Source: an uncultured Bacteroidales bacterium (GTDB taxonomy: Bacteria; Bacteroidota; Bacteroidia; Bacteroidales; P3). From it: 64,000 nt of DNA. Below the pieces are notes generated by a model, which worked only from the letters and a program-made list of their open reading frames with translations, made no database searches and was not told where the DNA came from. Location of the stretch: NCBI GenBank assembly GCA_910586395.1, contig CAJUFX010000002.1, positions 153,598 to 217,597 on the forward strand. The letters run 5' to 3'. This document shows, in pieces, positions 17,624-26,454 of this stretch. The position numbers and the translations under genes are program-made. Positions within the stretch are counted from its first letter, which is position 1. Each line of letters begins with the position of its first letter.

Positions 17624-18676
17624 ATGAAAAGAATGCACGTGCACACGGGTCTTATAGGCTTGGCTTTCGCAGCCTTGATGACATTCACCTCTTGTAAAAT
17701 TGTCCGCACGGCCGACTACAACAAGCTGATCGAAGACAATATTCTGATGACCGAAAGCATTTTCCGCTCCGATTCCATCCAGAATTGTTTCATGAGCGCC
17801 TATGCCGAAATCGAACGCAACATTGACGAAATCAAAATACGCGAAAAAATGATCGTACAGGCCAACGAAGAAGGCCCGATCGACCAACAGCAGAAAATCC
17901 TGAACGACATCGCCGAAATCGGCAAACTCATGGAGTCGAACCGCAAACAGTTGCGTCAGATGCAGAGTTTGCGCAAGCAACTCATAGATTCCAAAAAACA
18001 GACGGCCCGTCTTCAGGAAGAAAACCGCCAGTTGCGCGAAAGCAGCAAAATACCCGCCGCGCCCCAGCCGGTGGCCGCTCCGGCGCCCGCCACGAACAAC
18101 CAGTCCGAAAAGCTGGCTTACTACGAACGCGAAAACCAACGTCTGGCCGCTCTGAACAAACAGCTCGAAGACCAGATTACGGGCCTTAAGAACAAAGTGA
18201 CCGAAAGCGAAGCCCGCATCGAAAGCCTCCAGGAAGAACTGGCCTTGCTGAAAGACGCATACGCCGCCCTGCAGGCCATCAACGACTCGCTGCAGGTTGA
18301 GATTGTACGTTACCAAAAGGAAATCGAAACCAAAGACACGCAATTGGCCGCCAAAGACAGCGAAATCGCCTCACTCAACAACCTCGTGGCCACGGCTTAT
18401 TACTTTGTAGGTACAGCCAAGGACATCAAGACCAAGAGCATTCTGGACAAGAAATCCATCAATCCGAATGTAAAGATTTCCAACTTCGTCCGCATCGACA
18501 ATTTCAACGAAACGAAGACGATTGAAACGAAATCCGCCAAAGTGACGCTGATGAGCACGCACCCGTCGGGCAGCTACAAAATCAACAATAAGAACCCGAA
18601 GAACGTGGTCATCGAAATCACGGATCCGGTTAAATTCTGGAGCATTACGCGCTTCTGCATCATCCAGAAGAAATAA
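17624..18676 (+). CDS. Coiled-coil lipoprotein
   Basis: 350 aa. The signal peptide has acceptor Cys24 (TFTSC). Residues about 50-265 are a long heptad-rich coiled coil broken by a Pro/Ala hinge (AAPQPVAAPAPA, about residues 145-156). The C-terminal domain of about 85 residues begins VATAYYFVGTAKDIKTKSIL and ends WSITRFCIIQ, a pattern I associate with Bacteroidota envelope proteins of unknown function. It is divergent from the DUF4175 gene, which also has coiled coils, so the two might cooperate in the periplasm, but this is inference only. A strong terminator follows. Confidence 0.75.
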   Translation: MKRMHVHTGLIGLAFAALMTFTSCKIVRTADYNKLIEDNILMTESIFRSDSIQNCFMSAYAEIERNIDEIKIREKMIVQANEEGPIDQQQKILNDIAEIGKLMESNRKQLRQMQSLRKQLIDSKKQTARLQEENRQLRESSKIPAAPQPVAAPAPATNNQSEKLAYYERENQRLAALNKQLEDQITGLKNKVTESEARIESLQEELALLKDAYAALQAINDSLQVEIVRYQKEIETKDTQLAAKDSEIASLNNLVATAYYFVGTAKDIKTKSILDKKSINPNVKISNFVRIDNFNETKTIETKSAKVTLMSTHPSGSYKINNKNPKNVVIEITDPVKFWSITRFCIIQKK

Positions 18677-18691
18677 ATACGGCGCGTCAAT

Positions 18692-18728
18692 AAAAAAAGC
18701 GGTTGGATTTTTTCCAACCGCTTTTTTT
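18692..18728. terminator. Bidirectional terminator between the coiled-coil lipoprotein and deoC
   Basis: Stem AAAAAAAGCGGTTGGA (18692-18707) pairs with TCCAACCGCTTTTTTT (18713-18728). It has T-tracts on both strands and lies between two converging genes. Confidence 0.9.
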
Positions 18729-18817
18729 ATTCCCCCGGCCGACGGACATCAAGCCGTCACAAACATAAATACGACTTACAAACCGTAAACCTTAACCCGA
18801 TACGGAATCCCGAACTT

Positions 18818-19618
18818 TTATACCAAATCTGCTTCCTTGGCCAAACCGTCGGCCAGACGGCTCGCGCCTATACGGAATAAATCCGGACTCAGCCACGCTT
18901 CGCCCAAAACGGCGTAGAGCAATCGGAAATAAGGCAACACGGCTTCCACGGACGAAATACCGCCCGCCGGCTTGACGCCGATGCGGCGGCCGCTCTGCTG
19001 ATAATAGGCCTTGATGACCTGCAGCATGACATAATAAGCCTCCAAGGTAGCCGAAACGGCTGTCTTGCCGGTAGATGTCTTGATGAAATCGGCGCCATTC
19101 TCTATGGCCAGCCACGCGGCCGCCTCCACCAAGTCCAAGTCCTGCAAAGCCCCCGTCTCCAATATCACTTTCAGATGCTTTTCGCCGCAAACGGCCTTCA
19201 TGGCCTTGATTTCCTCTCCGGCCCGACGGTGGTCGCCCTCCAAGAAAGCACCCTGCGCCAAAACCATATCCATTTCGTCCGCGCCCTGCTCCAGCACATA
19301 ACGGGCCTCGGCCAGCTTCAGTTCCAACGGAATCTGGGAAGCCGGAAAACCGCCCACGACACAGGCCGTCCGTATGCCGCTTCCTTTCAACAACGAAGCC
19401 GTCAGACCCGCGTAATACGGATAGACACAGACGCCGCCCGTACGGTAACGCAAAGCCTTTCCGCAAAGTTCCCGCACACGTTGCCGCGTATCGGTACCTT
19501 CCAATGTCGTCAAATCCACAAAACCCAACAGACGGGCGCAAATTTCCTTTTCCGGGAAAGGAAGCGGCCGATTTAAAATCGCCTCTATTTCTTTCCGAAC
19601 CGAATCGATATTCATCAT
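18818..19618 (-). CDS. deoC: Deoxyribose-phosphate aldolase
   Basis: 266 aa. Class I aldolase features: LLGFVDLTTLEGTDT near residue 30, VCVYPYY, the catalytic Asp region ADEMDMVLAQGAFLEGD, ILETGAL, the Schiff-base Lys in DFIKTSTGK, and the phosphate-binding VKPAGGISS. It splits 2-deoxyribose 5-phosphate into glyceraldehyde 3-phosphate and acetaldehyde in deoxynucleoside catabolism. Two consecutive ATGs (19618 and 19615) can start it. The stop of the upstream LutB-like gene is 4 bp away, so the two are cotranscribed. Confidence 0.95.
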   Translation of the reverse strand: MMNIDSVRKEIEAILNRPLPFPEKEICARLLGFVDLTTLEGTDTRQRVRELCGKALRYRTGGVCVYPYYAGLTASLLKGSGIRTACVVGGFPASQIPLELKLAEARYVLEQGADEMDMVLAQGAFLEGDHRRAGEEIKAMKAVCGEKHLKVILETGALQDLDLVEAAAWLAIENGADFIKTSTGKTAVSATLEAYYVMLQVIKAYYQQSGRRIGVKPAGGISSVEAVLPYFRLLYAVLGEAWLSPDLFRIGASRLADGLAKEADLV

Positions 19619-19622
19619 TCAA

Positions 19623-20999
19623 TCATTTACCTTGAGCCGTGTAAATACCGGCCGCTTCAGACCACAGAACGTGAAAACTTTTTTGACTGAAATCCGGAAA
19701 AACGCGTTGCGTGCCGAATTCCTTTTTAATGCCGCTGGCTTTTAAAATAAACTTATTGTAAGGCGACTCCATGGCCTTGCGTTTCAAAAACATCTTCTTC
19801 AACGTCTTGACCTGGGATTTACTTAAACCGAAACCATTATTCCCCGAAACGGCTTCCCGACGGTTACACAGGATAAGCTCCGGTAACGGGATGCGTACCG
19901 GACAGACTTCTTGACACTTGCCGCACAACGTGCAGGCAAAACTCAGATAGGCATATTTATCGAAACCGCATTCTATAGGTAAAGAAACGCAAGACAACGG
20001 ATTATCGCGGTTTTCTTTGCCGGCTTCGCCCGATTCGGACTTGACGAATTTGAATACCGGACACAAAGCCTCGCAGGCACCGCAACGGATGCAATGCAAT
20101 ATGGCGCGTTGATCCTTGTAACCCATGATTTTGCTACGTCCGTTATCCACCCATATCACATACATTTCTTCCGGACCGTCCATCTCGCCTTCTTGCTTAG
20201 GTCCTGTCACGATTGTCTGATTCCAAGGCAAATAATCTCCATACCGATGCGTGGACTTCAACGTATTGAGCAATTCCAACTCCGTAATCGACGAGATCAA
20301 CCGGTCAATGCCGGCCACCACAATCTGAATTTTGCTGAAACTGTTCTGTATAGCCAATTCCCCCGTCTGATCCGAAAAAACGACACCGCCTATGTCGGCT
20401 ATAAGGCTGTCGGCCGCCATAATGGAAACCGAATCGCCATAAGCTTTATTTAACGATGATTTTTTATAGAGATCCAAAACATTGACCGTATTGCCGCCGA
20501 ATTTCTCGGCCTGCAGTCTTTTCGTCAGGTTTTTATTGATATTTTCAAACGTATCCGGATGCACCGGCGCGAAAAGACGATGCAAAGACAACATCGTATA
20601 ATCCTGTCCTTTCGAAGAAAGGTAAGGTTCTATCCCTATTTCATCCAAAATCTGCTCCGAAGAGAGCAACAGTTGCTTACGCGTATGCTGTGAAAGAATA
20701 AGGGCGATTTCATTGAGGGCACCGGCGGCATCTTCGGCGTAAATCACCTTACCGCCGCCGGCCGTAAACTTTCCTTCGAACTCTATCAAATTATCATGCA
20801 GATTTTTAATACCTTTATATTTATAAAAAGCCGCACGTTTTTTGGCCATATCGAAACGCGTATAATAAGAAGGTGCGTTTCCGACGAGTTTCTCATAATA
20901 CTCGCCTATCGATTCGTAAACCGAATAATCCGCCTTATTTTTAACCGCATTGACGCCGCGTTCATAAAAACGCTTGTAATGGTCTTTGAGATCGCTCAT
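19623..20999 (-). CDS. LutB/YkgF-like iron-sulfur oxidoreductase subunit (LUD domain)
   Basis: 458 aa. The N-terminal and central LUD-type region includes the conserved IADIGGVVFSDQTGELAIQN area. It is followed by two 4Fe-4S cluster motifs, CIRCGACEALCPV and CTLCGKCQEVCPV, each with a fourth distal Cys, and a C-terminal extension. LutB works with LutA and LutC in L-lactate oxidation. Neither partner is nearby, so it may be an orphan LUD protein with another electron-transfer role. It is located between rpiB (8 bp away) and deoC (4 bp away) in a pentose-phosphate-flavoured operon. Confidence 0.85.
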   Translation of the reverse strand: MSDLKDHYKRFYERGVNAVKNKADYSVYESIGEYYEKLVGNAPSYYTRFDMAKKRAAFYKYKGIKNLHDNLIEFEGKFTAGGGKVIYAEDAAGALNEIALILSQHTRKQLLLSSEQILDEIGIEPYLSSKGQDYTMLSLHRLFAPVHPDTFENINKNLTKRLQAEKFGGNTVNVLDLYKKSSLNKAYGDSVSIMAADSLIADIGGVVFSDQTGELAIQNSFSKIQIVVAGIDRLISSITELELLNTLKSTHRYGDYLPWNQTIVTGPKQEGEMDGPEEMYVIWVDNGRSKIMGYKDQRAILHCIRCGACEALCPVFKFVKSESGEAGKENRDNPLSCVSLPIECGFDKYAYLSFACTLCGKCQEVCPVRIPLPELILCNRREAVSGNNGFGLSKSQVKTLKKMFLKRKAMESPYNKFILKASGIKKEFGTQRVFPDFSQKSFHVLWSEAAGIYTAQGK

Positions 21000-21006
21000 G
21001 GAAACG

Positions 21007-21450
21007 TTACAAATCTATTTTATCTACCCTTCTTTGATGACGGCCGCCTTCGAAAGGCGTGTCCAAAAAGCGTTTCACCATCTTTTCCGCCAATTCGCAG
21101 GAAATAAAGCGACCGGGCAACGACATGATGTTGGCATCGTTATGTTGCCGCGCCAAACCCGCCAATTCTTCATTCCAACACAAAGCGCAACGGACACCGC
21201 GGTGTTTGTTGGCCGTCATGGAAACGCCATTGCCCGAACCGCATACGAGAATACCTATTTTATAGGTTCCCGTAGCAACGGCACCGGCCACCTCATGCGC
21301 AAAATCCGGATAATCGACACTCTCATCGCTGAACGTACCGAAATCCTTGAATTCATAACCTTCCGTACTTAATTTATCCACCAAGTACTTCTTCATAGCA
21401 AAACCGGCATGATCGCAACCGATCGCTATCACTGTCTTTTTATCAAACAT
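21007..21450 (-). CDS. rpiB: Ribose 5-phosphate isomerase B
   Basis: 147 aa from the ATG at 21450 (MFDKKTVIAIGCDHAG). A longer start at 21495 adds a charged tail unlike the family. RpiB/LacA signatures are IAIGCDHAGFAMKKYL, VDYPDFAHEVA, the active-site loop GILVCGSGNGVSMTANKHRGV (catalytic Cys) and ARQHNDANIMSLPGRF. It interconverts ribose 5-phosphate and ribulose 5-phosphate. It is the first gene leftward of the putative oriC and heads an operon with the LutB-like gene and deoC, both reached without gaps. RpiB and DeoC could together feed nucleoside-derived pentoses into central metabolism. Confidence 0.95.
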   Translation of the reverse strand: MFDKKTVIAIGCDHAGFAMKKYLVDKLSTEGYEFKDFGTFSDESVDYPDFAHEVAGAVATGTYKIGILVCGSGNGVSMTANKHRGVRCALCWNEELAGLARQHNDANIMSLPGRFISCELAEKMVKRFLDTPFEGGRHQRRVDKIDL

Positions 21451-21529
21451 GGCTTTAGAGTTTTTTGTTTTGACGTTTTCATTTTCGAAGTACATGCATC
21501 ATTATGGCCAATTTTGTGACTTCTGCTTA

Positions 21530-21561
21530 CAAATATAAGTATTTCAAACCTTAAAAACAAC
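21530..21561 (-). promoter_or_regulatory. Possible promoter for rpiB operon
   Basis: Minus-strand TATATTTG (21537-21530) lies 20 nt after GTTG (21561-21558), a near match to TTTG. The box is 80 nt upstream of the rpiB start. Confidence 0.45.
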
Positions 21562-22032
21562 TTTTTTTAAATACTGCATTATAAGATGCGTTAAAATTCA
21601 CGGATTGTTCAATTGATGTTCATAGCCTGTTCAACCGATGTTCATAACATGTTTATTGAACAAGACTGGAATATGACAAACAGAAAATTCAACCGACTAT
21701 GAACAAGAACTAACCGTTTTCAGTCAAGTTATACATGTTTTTTACACGATATACTCCATGTACTTTTTGAAAATTTTATAAACGGACCATCACTTTCAAC
21801 AGCCGTTTATAAATCTTAAAATATATTATTATTCAATATTTTATATTGTTTATAAATTGTTCGTATATCTTGATAAGTTTTCAATTCCATCAAATCCAAA
21901 TTTTCAAAAAAAAGTTTTCAAAACCACTAACAGACTTATGGTATCTGTTTTGATCCTTTATTTTATAATCTTTATTTAAAAAAGAAAAATAACCACTACA
22001 ACCAGCTTGTTGAAATTCTCTCGAATTTGAGT
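21540..22032. other. Putative chromosomal replication origin (oriC)
   Basis: A gene-free AT-rich stretch between divergent rpiB and nadA. Seven DnaA-box-like 9-mers sit in 135 bp: TGTTCAATT 21606, TGTTCATAG 21617, TGTTCAACC 21628, TGTTCATAA 21639, TATTGAACA 21654, CTATGAACA 21697 and TTATACATG 21729. TGTTCATAA is TTATGAACA on the other strand, two changes from TTATCCACA. To the right come an inverted repeat (TATAAACGG near 21776, CCGTTTATA near 21803) and very AT-rich DNA (about 21770-22000) suitable as an unwinding element. The C-rich to G-rich shift of the + strand and the change of dominant gene direction happen here. Six parS sites are 8-12 kb away. dnaA is not in the window. Confidence 0.65.
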
Positions 22033-22040
22033 TACTTTTG
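22010..22040 (+). promoter_or_regulatory. Possible promoter for nadA
   Basis: TACTTTTG at 22033-22040 matches the -7 consensus. TTG at 22010-22012 lies 20 nt upstream as a partial -33 element. The box is 25 nt before the ATG. Confidence 0.5.
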
Positions 22041-22065
22041 TCTCTTATCTAAATAGAGATGTTAT

Positions 22066-23031
22066 ATGGAAATTAAAGATTCGGACACCGTCGGATACCG
22101 GCAGGAGAATTTGTCGTTGATAAATGAAATCCGACGGTTGAAGAAAGAAAAGCATGTCGTTTTGCTGGCGCATTATTATCAGGTGCCTGAAATACAGGAT
22201 ATAGCCGATTTTATAGGTGACAGTTTGGCTTTGGCGCAACAGGCCAGGGACACAACGGCCGACATCATTCTGTTTGCCGGTGTGCATTTCATGGCCGAGA
22301 CCGCCAAAATTTTGAACCCGAATAAAAAAGTATTGATACCGGATTTGACGGCCGGTTGTTCGTTGGCGGATGCTTGCAAGGCAGAGGATTTGAAAGCCAT
22401 GAAAGCCGAATATCCGGATCATATGGTACTTTCGTATGTCAATTGCAGCGCGGAAGTCAAATGTCTTTCGGATTTGATTTGTACGTCCGGCAATGCGCTC
22501 AAATTGGTCAATGCTTTGCCGGCCGACCAAAAGATATTGTTTGTGCCGGATAGGAATCTTGGCGGTTATATCAACCGTATGACCGGCCGGAACATGCGTC
22601 TTTGGCCGGGTTGCTGTGAAGTGCATAATCTGTTGGAGGCCGAAAAAGTATTGAAGTTGAAGCAGGCACATCCGGAAGCCAAACTCATCGCGCATCCGGA
22701 ATGCAATCAAGCGGTGCTGGAGATAGCCGATTTTGTCGGTTCGACCGCCGCGATGCTCAAATTCATCAAGGAAGATGCTTCTTCCGCTTATGTCGTTGCG
22801 ACGGAAACGGGCATTCTGCACGCCATGCTAAAGATCTGTCCGGAAAAGAAATTTTATATTGCCTCGCCTTCGGATATGACGTGTTGTGAAAACGATTGTC
22901 CGCACATGAAGAAAAACACGCTTGAAAAAATATACCGTTGTCTGGTGGACGAATCGCCTGAAATCATTCTGTCGGATGAGGTGATAGAACGTGCGGCCAA
23001 ACCGATAGAGGCTATGTTGCGCATGAGTTAG
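22066..23031 (+). CDS. nadA: Quinolinate synthase A
   Basis: 321 aa. NadA triple-domain features: LLAHYYQVPEIQDIADFIGDSLAL, FAGVHFMAETAKILNP, YVNCSAEVKCLSDLICTSGNA, LGGYINRMTGRNMRLWPGCC, HPECNQAVLEIADFVGSTA, and ATETGILHAM. Three conserved Cys for the 4Fe-4S cluster are seen in CTSGNA, WPGCCEVH and ENDCPHMK. It condenses iminoaspartate with dihydroxyacetone phosphate to quinolinate in NAD synthesis. nadB and nadC are not in the window. It is the first gene on the right side of the putative oriC. Confidence 0.97.
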   Translation: MEIKDSDTVGYRQENLSLINEIRRLKKEKHVVLLAHYYQVPEIQDIADFIGDSLALAQQARDTTADIILFAGVHFMAETAKILNPNKKVLIPDLTAGCSLADACKAEDLKAMKAEYPDHMVLSYVNCSAEVKCLSDLICTSGNALKLVNALPADQKILFVPDRNLGGYINRMTGRNMRLWPGCCEVHNLLEAEKVLKLKQAHPEAKLIAHPECNQAVLEIADFVGSTAAMLKFIKEDASSAYVVATETGILHAMLKICPEKKFYIASPSDMTCCENDCPHMKKNTLEKIYRCLVDESPEIILSDEVIERAAKPIEAMLRMS

Positions 23032-23041
23032 GTCTGTTTTT

Positions 23042-24766
23042 ATGAAAAAGGAAAACGGACGATATTTCTTTTATATAATCCGCATATATGCGGTTTTCTT
23101 ATATGCGGTGCCGGTTTGGAATGCGGCGTCCCAAGACCTGCCGTTGGATAAAAATATACCGGTGGATCAGAATTTTACAATGAATATGGATATGGTGTCG
23201 GTTCAACCTGCCGTATCGGATTCACTCTTGCAAATTCTGCGTAAAGCTGTGCCGCCCGGCGGGGAATATGTCCGTCTGTATCATGCCGACGGTTCGCTTT
23301 CGAGCGAAGGTTACGTTACGGACGGCGAGCCGGAGGGGTGGTGGCGCAGTTATGACCGACAGGGAAGGTTGGTTTCGGAGGGTAACCGCAAGAACCATCG
23401 GTTGGACGGCCTGTGGATTTTCTATGAAGACAGCCGTAAGAAATCGGAGATAACCTACAGGCAGGATGTCCGGCACGGAAAATCAGTGTATTATAACAAA
23501 GAAGGCATTCAGGAAGAATATTACCGGAAAGATGTGCTCGACGGGTTGCGCTCCTGTTACGACACAGCGTATAGGTTGATGAAAACGGAACCTTTCGTAC
23601 AGGGGGAGAAACACGGTTTGGCCAAAGAATATGACAAGACGGGTGAAATCGTCTATATACGTACTTACAGAAAAGGTGTGTTGACAGCGCAACAGGCATT
23701 GAACCGCCGTGATGGCAAAGGTTTGCGGCAGGGAATATGGAAGGCTTTTCACCCGAACGATTTGACGGCTTGGGAAGTGCCTTACACCGACGATTTGAAA
23801 AATGGCTATTATAAAGAATACGACACGCTTGGAAATATTGTACGGATAGAAAAGTATGTGATGGGGGTTGTGGAAGCGGACGCGCCCGAATTAGCCAAGG
23901 TGGAAATATATACCGAGTATTACGCCGACGGCAAACCCAAGTTGAAAGTGGGTTACAAGAACGGCAAGCCGGAAGGTATCTGTCGCGAATACGACAGTTT
24001 GACCGGCAAAGTGGTGCGGGGCACCTTGTTCAAGGACGGCGAAATCGTAGGGGGCGGCATCATAGACGACAACGGTTATTTTCAAGACGACTGGAAAGAG
24101 TATTATGCCGACGGCACGTTACGTTGTCAAGGCAAGTTCCGGCGCGGCCGCAAACACGGTCAATGGACTTATTATTATCCAGACGGTACGTTGGAACAGG
24201 AAGGCGGATTTGCTGGTGGCCGTTACGAGGGACGTTGGACATGGTACTATCCCGACGGTAACGTGCGGTTGCGTCAGGAATACCATCGCGGTTTGCCGGA
24301 CGGCCTGACGGAGGAATACGACGAAAACGGCGTTTGCATCGTGCACGGACATTACATAGAGGGATTGGAAGAAGGCGAGTGGACGTATATACAGGGTGAG
24401 GAAAGAACGGAAGGCCGTTACAAAAACGGCGAACGCAACGGTCTATGGAAATCCTATTGGCATGAAAAAGGCAACATGCTGTCGTTCCGCGGTCATTTCA
24501 TAGATGGCCTGGCGCACGGCACACATTTTCATTATTGGGATAATGGCAAGTTACGCGAGGAAGCGCGTTACAGTATGGGCAGAAGGGTCGGCCGTTGGAC
24601 GAAATACGACGAAAACGGCGAGATGATTGTCCGTGTCCATTACAACCGAGAGGAAGAGGAAGTGAAGTATAACGGCAAACGCACGCTTACGCGGGCGGAA
24701 GAGTCGGAAGATCCGGACGCTTATTACAACAATCGACCGGAAGTCTATCCGGAAACGGAAGAATAG
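23042..24766 (+). CDS. Secreted MORN-variant (YwqK-like) repeat protein
   Basis: 574 aa with an N-terminal hydrophobic segment (YFFYIIRIYAVFLYAVPVW), probably a signal peptide or anchor. The rest is a run of about 18 repeats of roughly 23 residues of the type YYADGTLRCQGKFRRGRKHG, the MORN_2 / YwqK-antitoxin-like repeat. The family name refers to a toxin-antitoxin link in Bacillus, but in Bacteroidota such repeats are mostly in secreted proteins of unknown role. No toxin gene is adjacent, so an antitoxin function is not supported here. It starts 10 bp after nadA, and its stop codon directly abuts the 3' end of a convergent tRNA-Leu gene. Confidence 0.85.
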   Translation: MKKENGRYFFYIIRIYAVFLYAVPVWNAASQDLPLDKNIPVDQNFTMNMDMVSVQPAVSDSLLQILRKAVPPGGEYVRLYHADGSLSSEGYVTDGEPEGWWRSYDRQGRLVSEGNRKNHRLDGLWIFYEDSRKKSEITYRQDVRHGKSVYYNKEGIQEEYYRKDVLDGLRSCYDTAYRLMKTEPFVQGEKHGLAKEYDKTGEIVYIRTYRKGVLTAQQALNRRDGKGLRQGIWKAFHPNDLTAWEVPYTDDLKNGYYKEYDTLGNIVRIEKYVMGVVEADAPELAKVEIYTEYYADGKPKLKVGYKNGKPEGICREYDSLTGKVVRGTLFKDGEIVGGGIIDDNGYFQDDWKEYYADGTLRCQGKFRRGRKHGQWTYYYPDGTLEQEGGFAGGRYEGRWTWYYPDGNVRLRQEYHRGLPDGLTEEYDENGVCIVHGHYIEGLEEGEWTYIQGEERTEGRYKNGERNGLWKSYWHEKGNMLSFRGHFIDGLAHGTHFHYWDNGKLREEARYSMGRRVGRWTKYDENGEMIVRVHYNREEEEVKYNGKRTLTRAEESEDPDAYYNNRPEVYPETEE

Positions 24767-24848
24767 TGCGGATGAAGGGACTCGAACCCATACGCCTTTC
24801 GGCACCAGATCCTAAGTCTGGCACGGCTACCAATTACGCCACATCCGC
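24767..24848 (-). tRNA. tRNA-Leu (anticodon UAG)
   Basis: 82 nt. Acceptor GCGGATG pairs with CATCCGC. D-arm TGGCGTAATTGGTAGCC, anticodon loop CTTAGGA with anticodon TAG, long variable arm TGCCGAAAGGCG and T-arm GGGTTCGAGTCCC are present. CCA is not encoded. The 3' end touches the stop codon of the convergent MORN-repeat gene. Confidence 0.95.
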
Positions 24849-24905
24849 GATGAATGGCTGTTCGCATCCTACTTTGACAGAACAAGCACAAAGGTAAGAA
24901 AAAAA

Positions 24906-25595
24906 ATGAAACTGTCGATAGAAGAAACCGAGGACGGCTGGGCGACGCTTTATCTGCCGGATCAAAACGAGCATTACCATTCCACGTTCGGCGCGTTCGA
25001 GGAGGCCTGTTGGATTTACATCGAACGCGGATTCGGGGTAATGTCGGACGTTTTGCCGGCCGACACGCCGTTGCGTATATTGGAGATGGGTTTCGGCACG
25101 GGTTTGAACGCGGCATTGACGGTTCGTTCCGCCGCCCGCGCGCGACGCCACGTATTCTATACGGGCGTGGAGGCTTATCCGTTGCCGGCGGATATAGTGG
25201 CCGATTTGGGCTATGCCGCGCGCTTGGGCGACGAAGCCGGCTGTTATGAAACCTTGCATGCCCTGCCGTGGGCGGCATGGCGGCCGCAATTGCCGTTTAC
25301 GGCGGTTTCCCCTTATTTCGAGGCCCGCAAGGTAAAGGCTTTGTTTCAGGAAATCGACTGGCCGGCGGATGCGTTCGACCTTATCTATTACGATGCTTTC
25401 TCGCCCCGGGTGCAGCCCGAGCTCTGGACAGAGGACGTGGCCGTCCGGCTGCACAAGGCTCTGGCGCCTGGCGGTCGGCTTGTCACCTACTGCGCCCAGG
25501 GTCGCTGGAAGAAAAACCTCCGGGCGGCCGGCTTTGCATTGACGATGTTGCCGGGGCCGGGTGGCAAACGGGAAATCACTTCGGCCGAAAAATAG
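24906..25595 (+). CDS. mnmD: tRNA mnm5s2U methyltransferase MnmD (stand-alone MnmC N-domain)
   Basis: 229 aa. A SAM-dependent methyltransferase of the DUF752 type: N-terminal YHSTFGAFEEACWIYIERGF, SAM motif ILEMGFGTGLNAALT (residues about 59-73), acidic FYTGVEAYPLPADI, then DLIYYDAFSPRVQPELWTED and GGRLVTYCAQGRWKKNLRAAGF. It methylates nm5s2U to mnm5s2U at the tRNA wobble position. The FAD oxidase half of MnmC is absent, as in other stand-alone MnmD proteins, so the MnmE/MnmG ammonium route would supply its substrate. mnmG lies 16 kb away on the other side of the putative oriC. Confidence 0.9.
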   Translation: MKLSIEETEDGWATLYLPDQNEHYHSTFGAFEEACWIYIERGFGVMSDVLPADTPLRILEMGFGTGLNAALTVRSAARARRHVFYTGVEAYPLPADIVADLGYAARLGDEAGCYETLHALPWAAWRPQLPFTAVSPYFEARKVKALFQEIDWPADAFDLIYYDAFSPRVQPELWTEDVAVRLHKALAPGGRLVTYCAQGRWKKNLRAAGFALTMLPGPGGKREITSAEK

Positions 25596-25717
25596 GCGGC
25601 ATCCGGCATTAGGAATCGAAAAAAATTCGTAAATTCGCATTTCGATAAGACTTCGGATTAAGCAGATTCCACCGTATGGAACCGTCCGAAGCCATTACTT
25701 TAAAAAATATTAAAGTC

Positions 25718-26296
25718 ATGAACAAGGATTTGAAAGGAACGAAAACGGAAAAAAATCTTCTGGCTTCTTTTGCGGGAGAATCTCAGGCGAAAAATCGCTA
25801 TACCTTTTTCGCCAAACAGGCGAAGAAAGACGGTTATGAACAGATAGCCGGTATTTTTGAAGAAACGGCGCGTCAGGAGGAAGAACACGCCAAGATTTTT
25901 TTCAAATACCTGCAGGGTGGCATGGTCGAGATTACAGCCGCTTATCCGGCCGGCGAAATCCTCGATACGAAAGCCAACCTGAAAGAGGCGGCCGACGGCG
26001 AACACGAAGAAGCGCAGAAACTGTATCCCGCTTTTGCCGAAATCGCCGAAAAGGAAGGCTTTGCCGATATCGCCCATTCTTTCCGTGAAATTTCGGAAGT
26101 GGAGCAGGAACACGAAAACCGTTATCGTAAATTGTTGGAAAACGTAGAGAAGAACCGCGTTTTCGAAAAAGAAGAAAAAGTATATTGGTATTGCCGCAAC
26201 TGCGGTTATGTCCATTTCGGCAAGAAAGCGCCCGCCGTATGCCCGGCCTGCAAGCATCCGCAGGCTTACTACCAATTGCAGGTAAGGGAATACTAA
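25718..26296 (+). CDS. Rubrerythrin
   Basis: 192 aa from the ATG at 25718 (MNKDLKGTKTEKNLLASFAGES). An upstream ATG at 25676 is less likely. The ferritin-like diiron domain has FEETARQEEEHAKIFF and ISEVEQEHENRYRKLL, the paired ExxH-type metal sites. A C-terminal rubredoxin-like domain has YWYCRNCGYVHFG and AVCPACKHPQAYY, giving the two CxxC/CxxC knuckles for one Fe. Rubrerythrin reduces hydrogen peroxide in anaerobes. This supports an anaerobic host. Confidence 0.97.
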   Translation: MNKDLKGTKTEKNLLASFAGESQAKNRYTFFAKQAKKDGYEQIAGIFEETARQEEEHAKIFFKYLQGGMVEITAAYPAGEILDTKANLKEAADGEHEEAQKLYPAFAEIAEKEGFADIAHSFREISEVEQEHENRYRKLLENVEKNRVFEKEEKVYWYCRNCGYVHFGKKAPAVCPACKHPQAYYQLQVREY

Positions 26297-26352
26297 GGCC
26301 CTACCTTTGTTGGTTTTACCCGAGTGGGTTTTACCTCAAAAAAAGCCTGAAG

Positions 26353-26390
26353 AGCCCTGCCCTGCTTGTAGGAGGCGGGGCTTTTCCTTT
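26353..26390 (+). terminator. Probable terminator after rubrerythrin
   Basis: AGCCCTGCC (26353-26361) pairs with GGCGGGGCT (26374-26382) with one mismatch and is followed by a T-rich run. Confidence 0.6.
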
Positions 26391-26454
26391 TGGTTCACGC
26401 GGTTCAAAAAGCTACCTTGAAAAAGTGCGCGAAAATGTTTGAAAGATAAATAAT

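Noticed and set aside
19623..20999. Complete lactate utilisation operon lutABC
   Set aside because: Only a LutB-like gene is found. The neighbours are rpiB and deoC, with no LutA or LutC in the window.
23042..24766. Antitoxin of a toxin-antitoxin pair (YwqK name)
   Set aside because: The protein has an N-terminal signal-like segment and no toxin partner. The name comes from the repeat family only.
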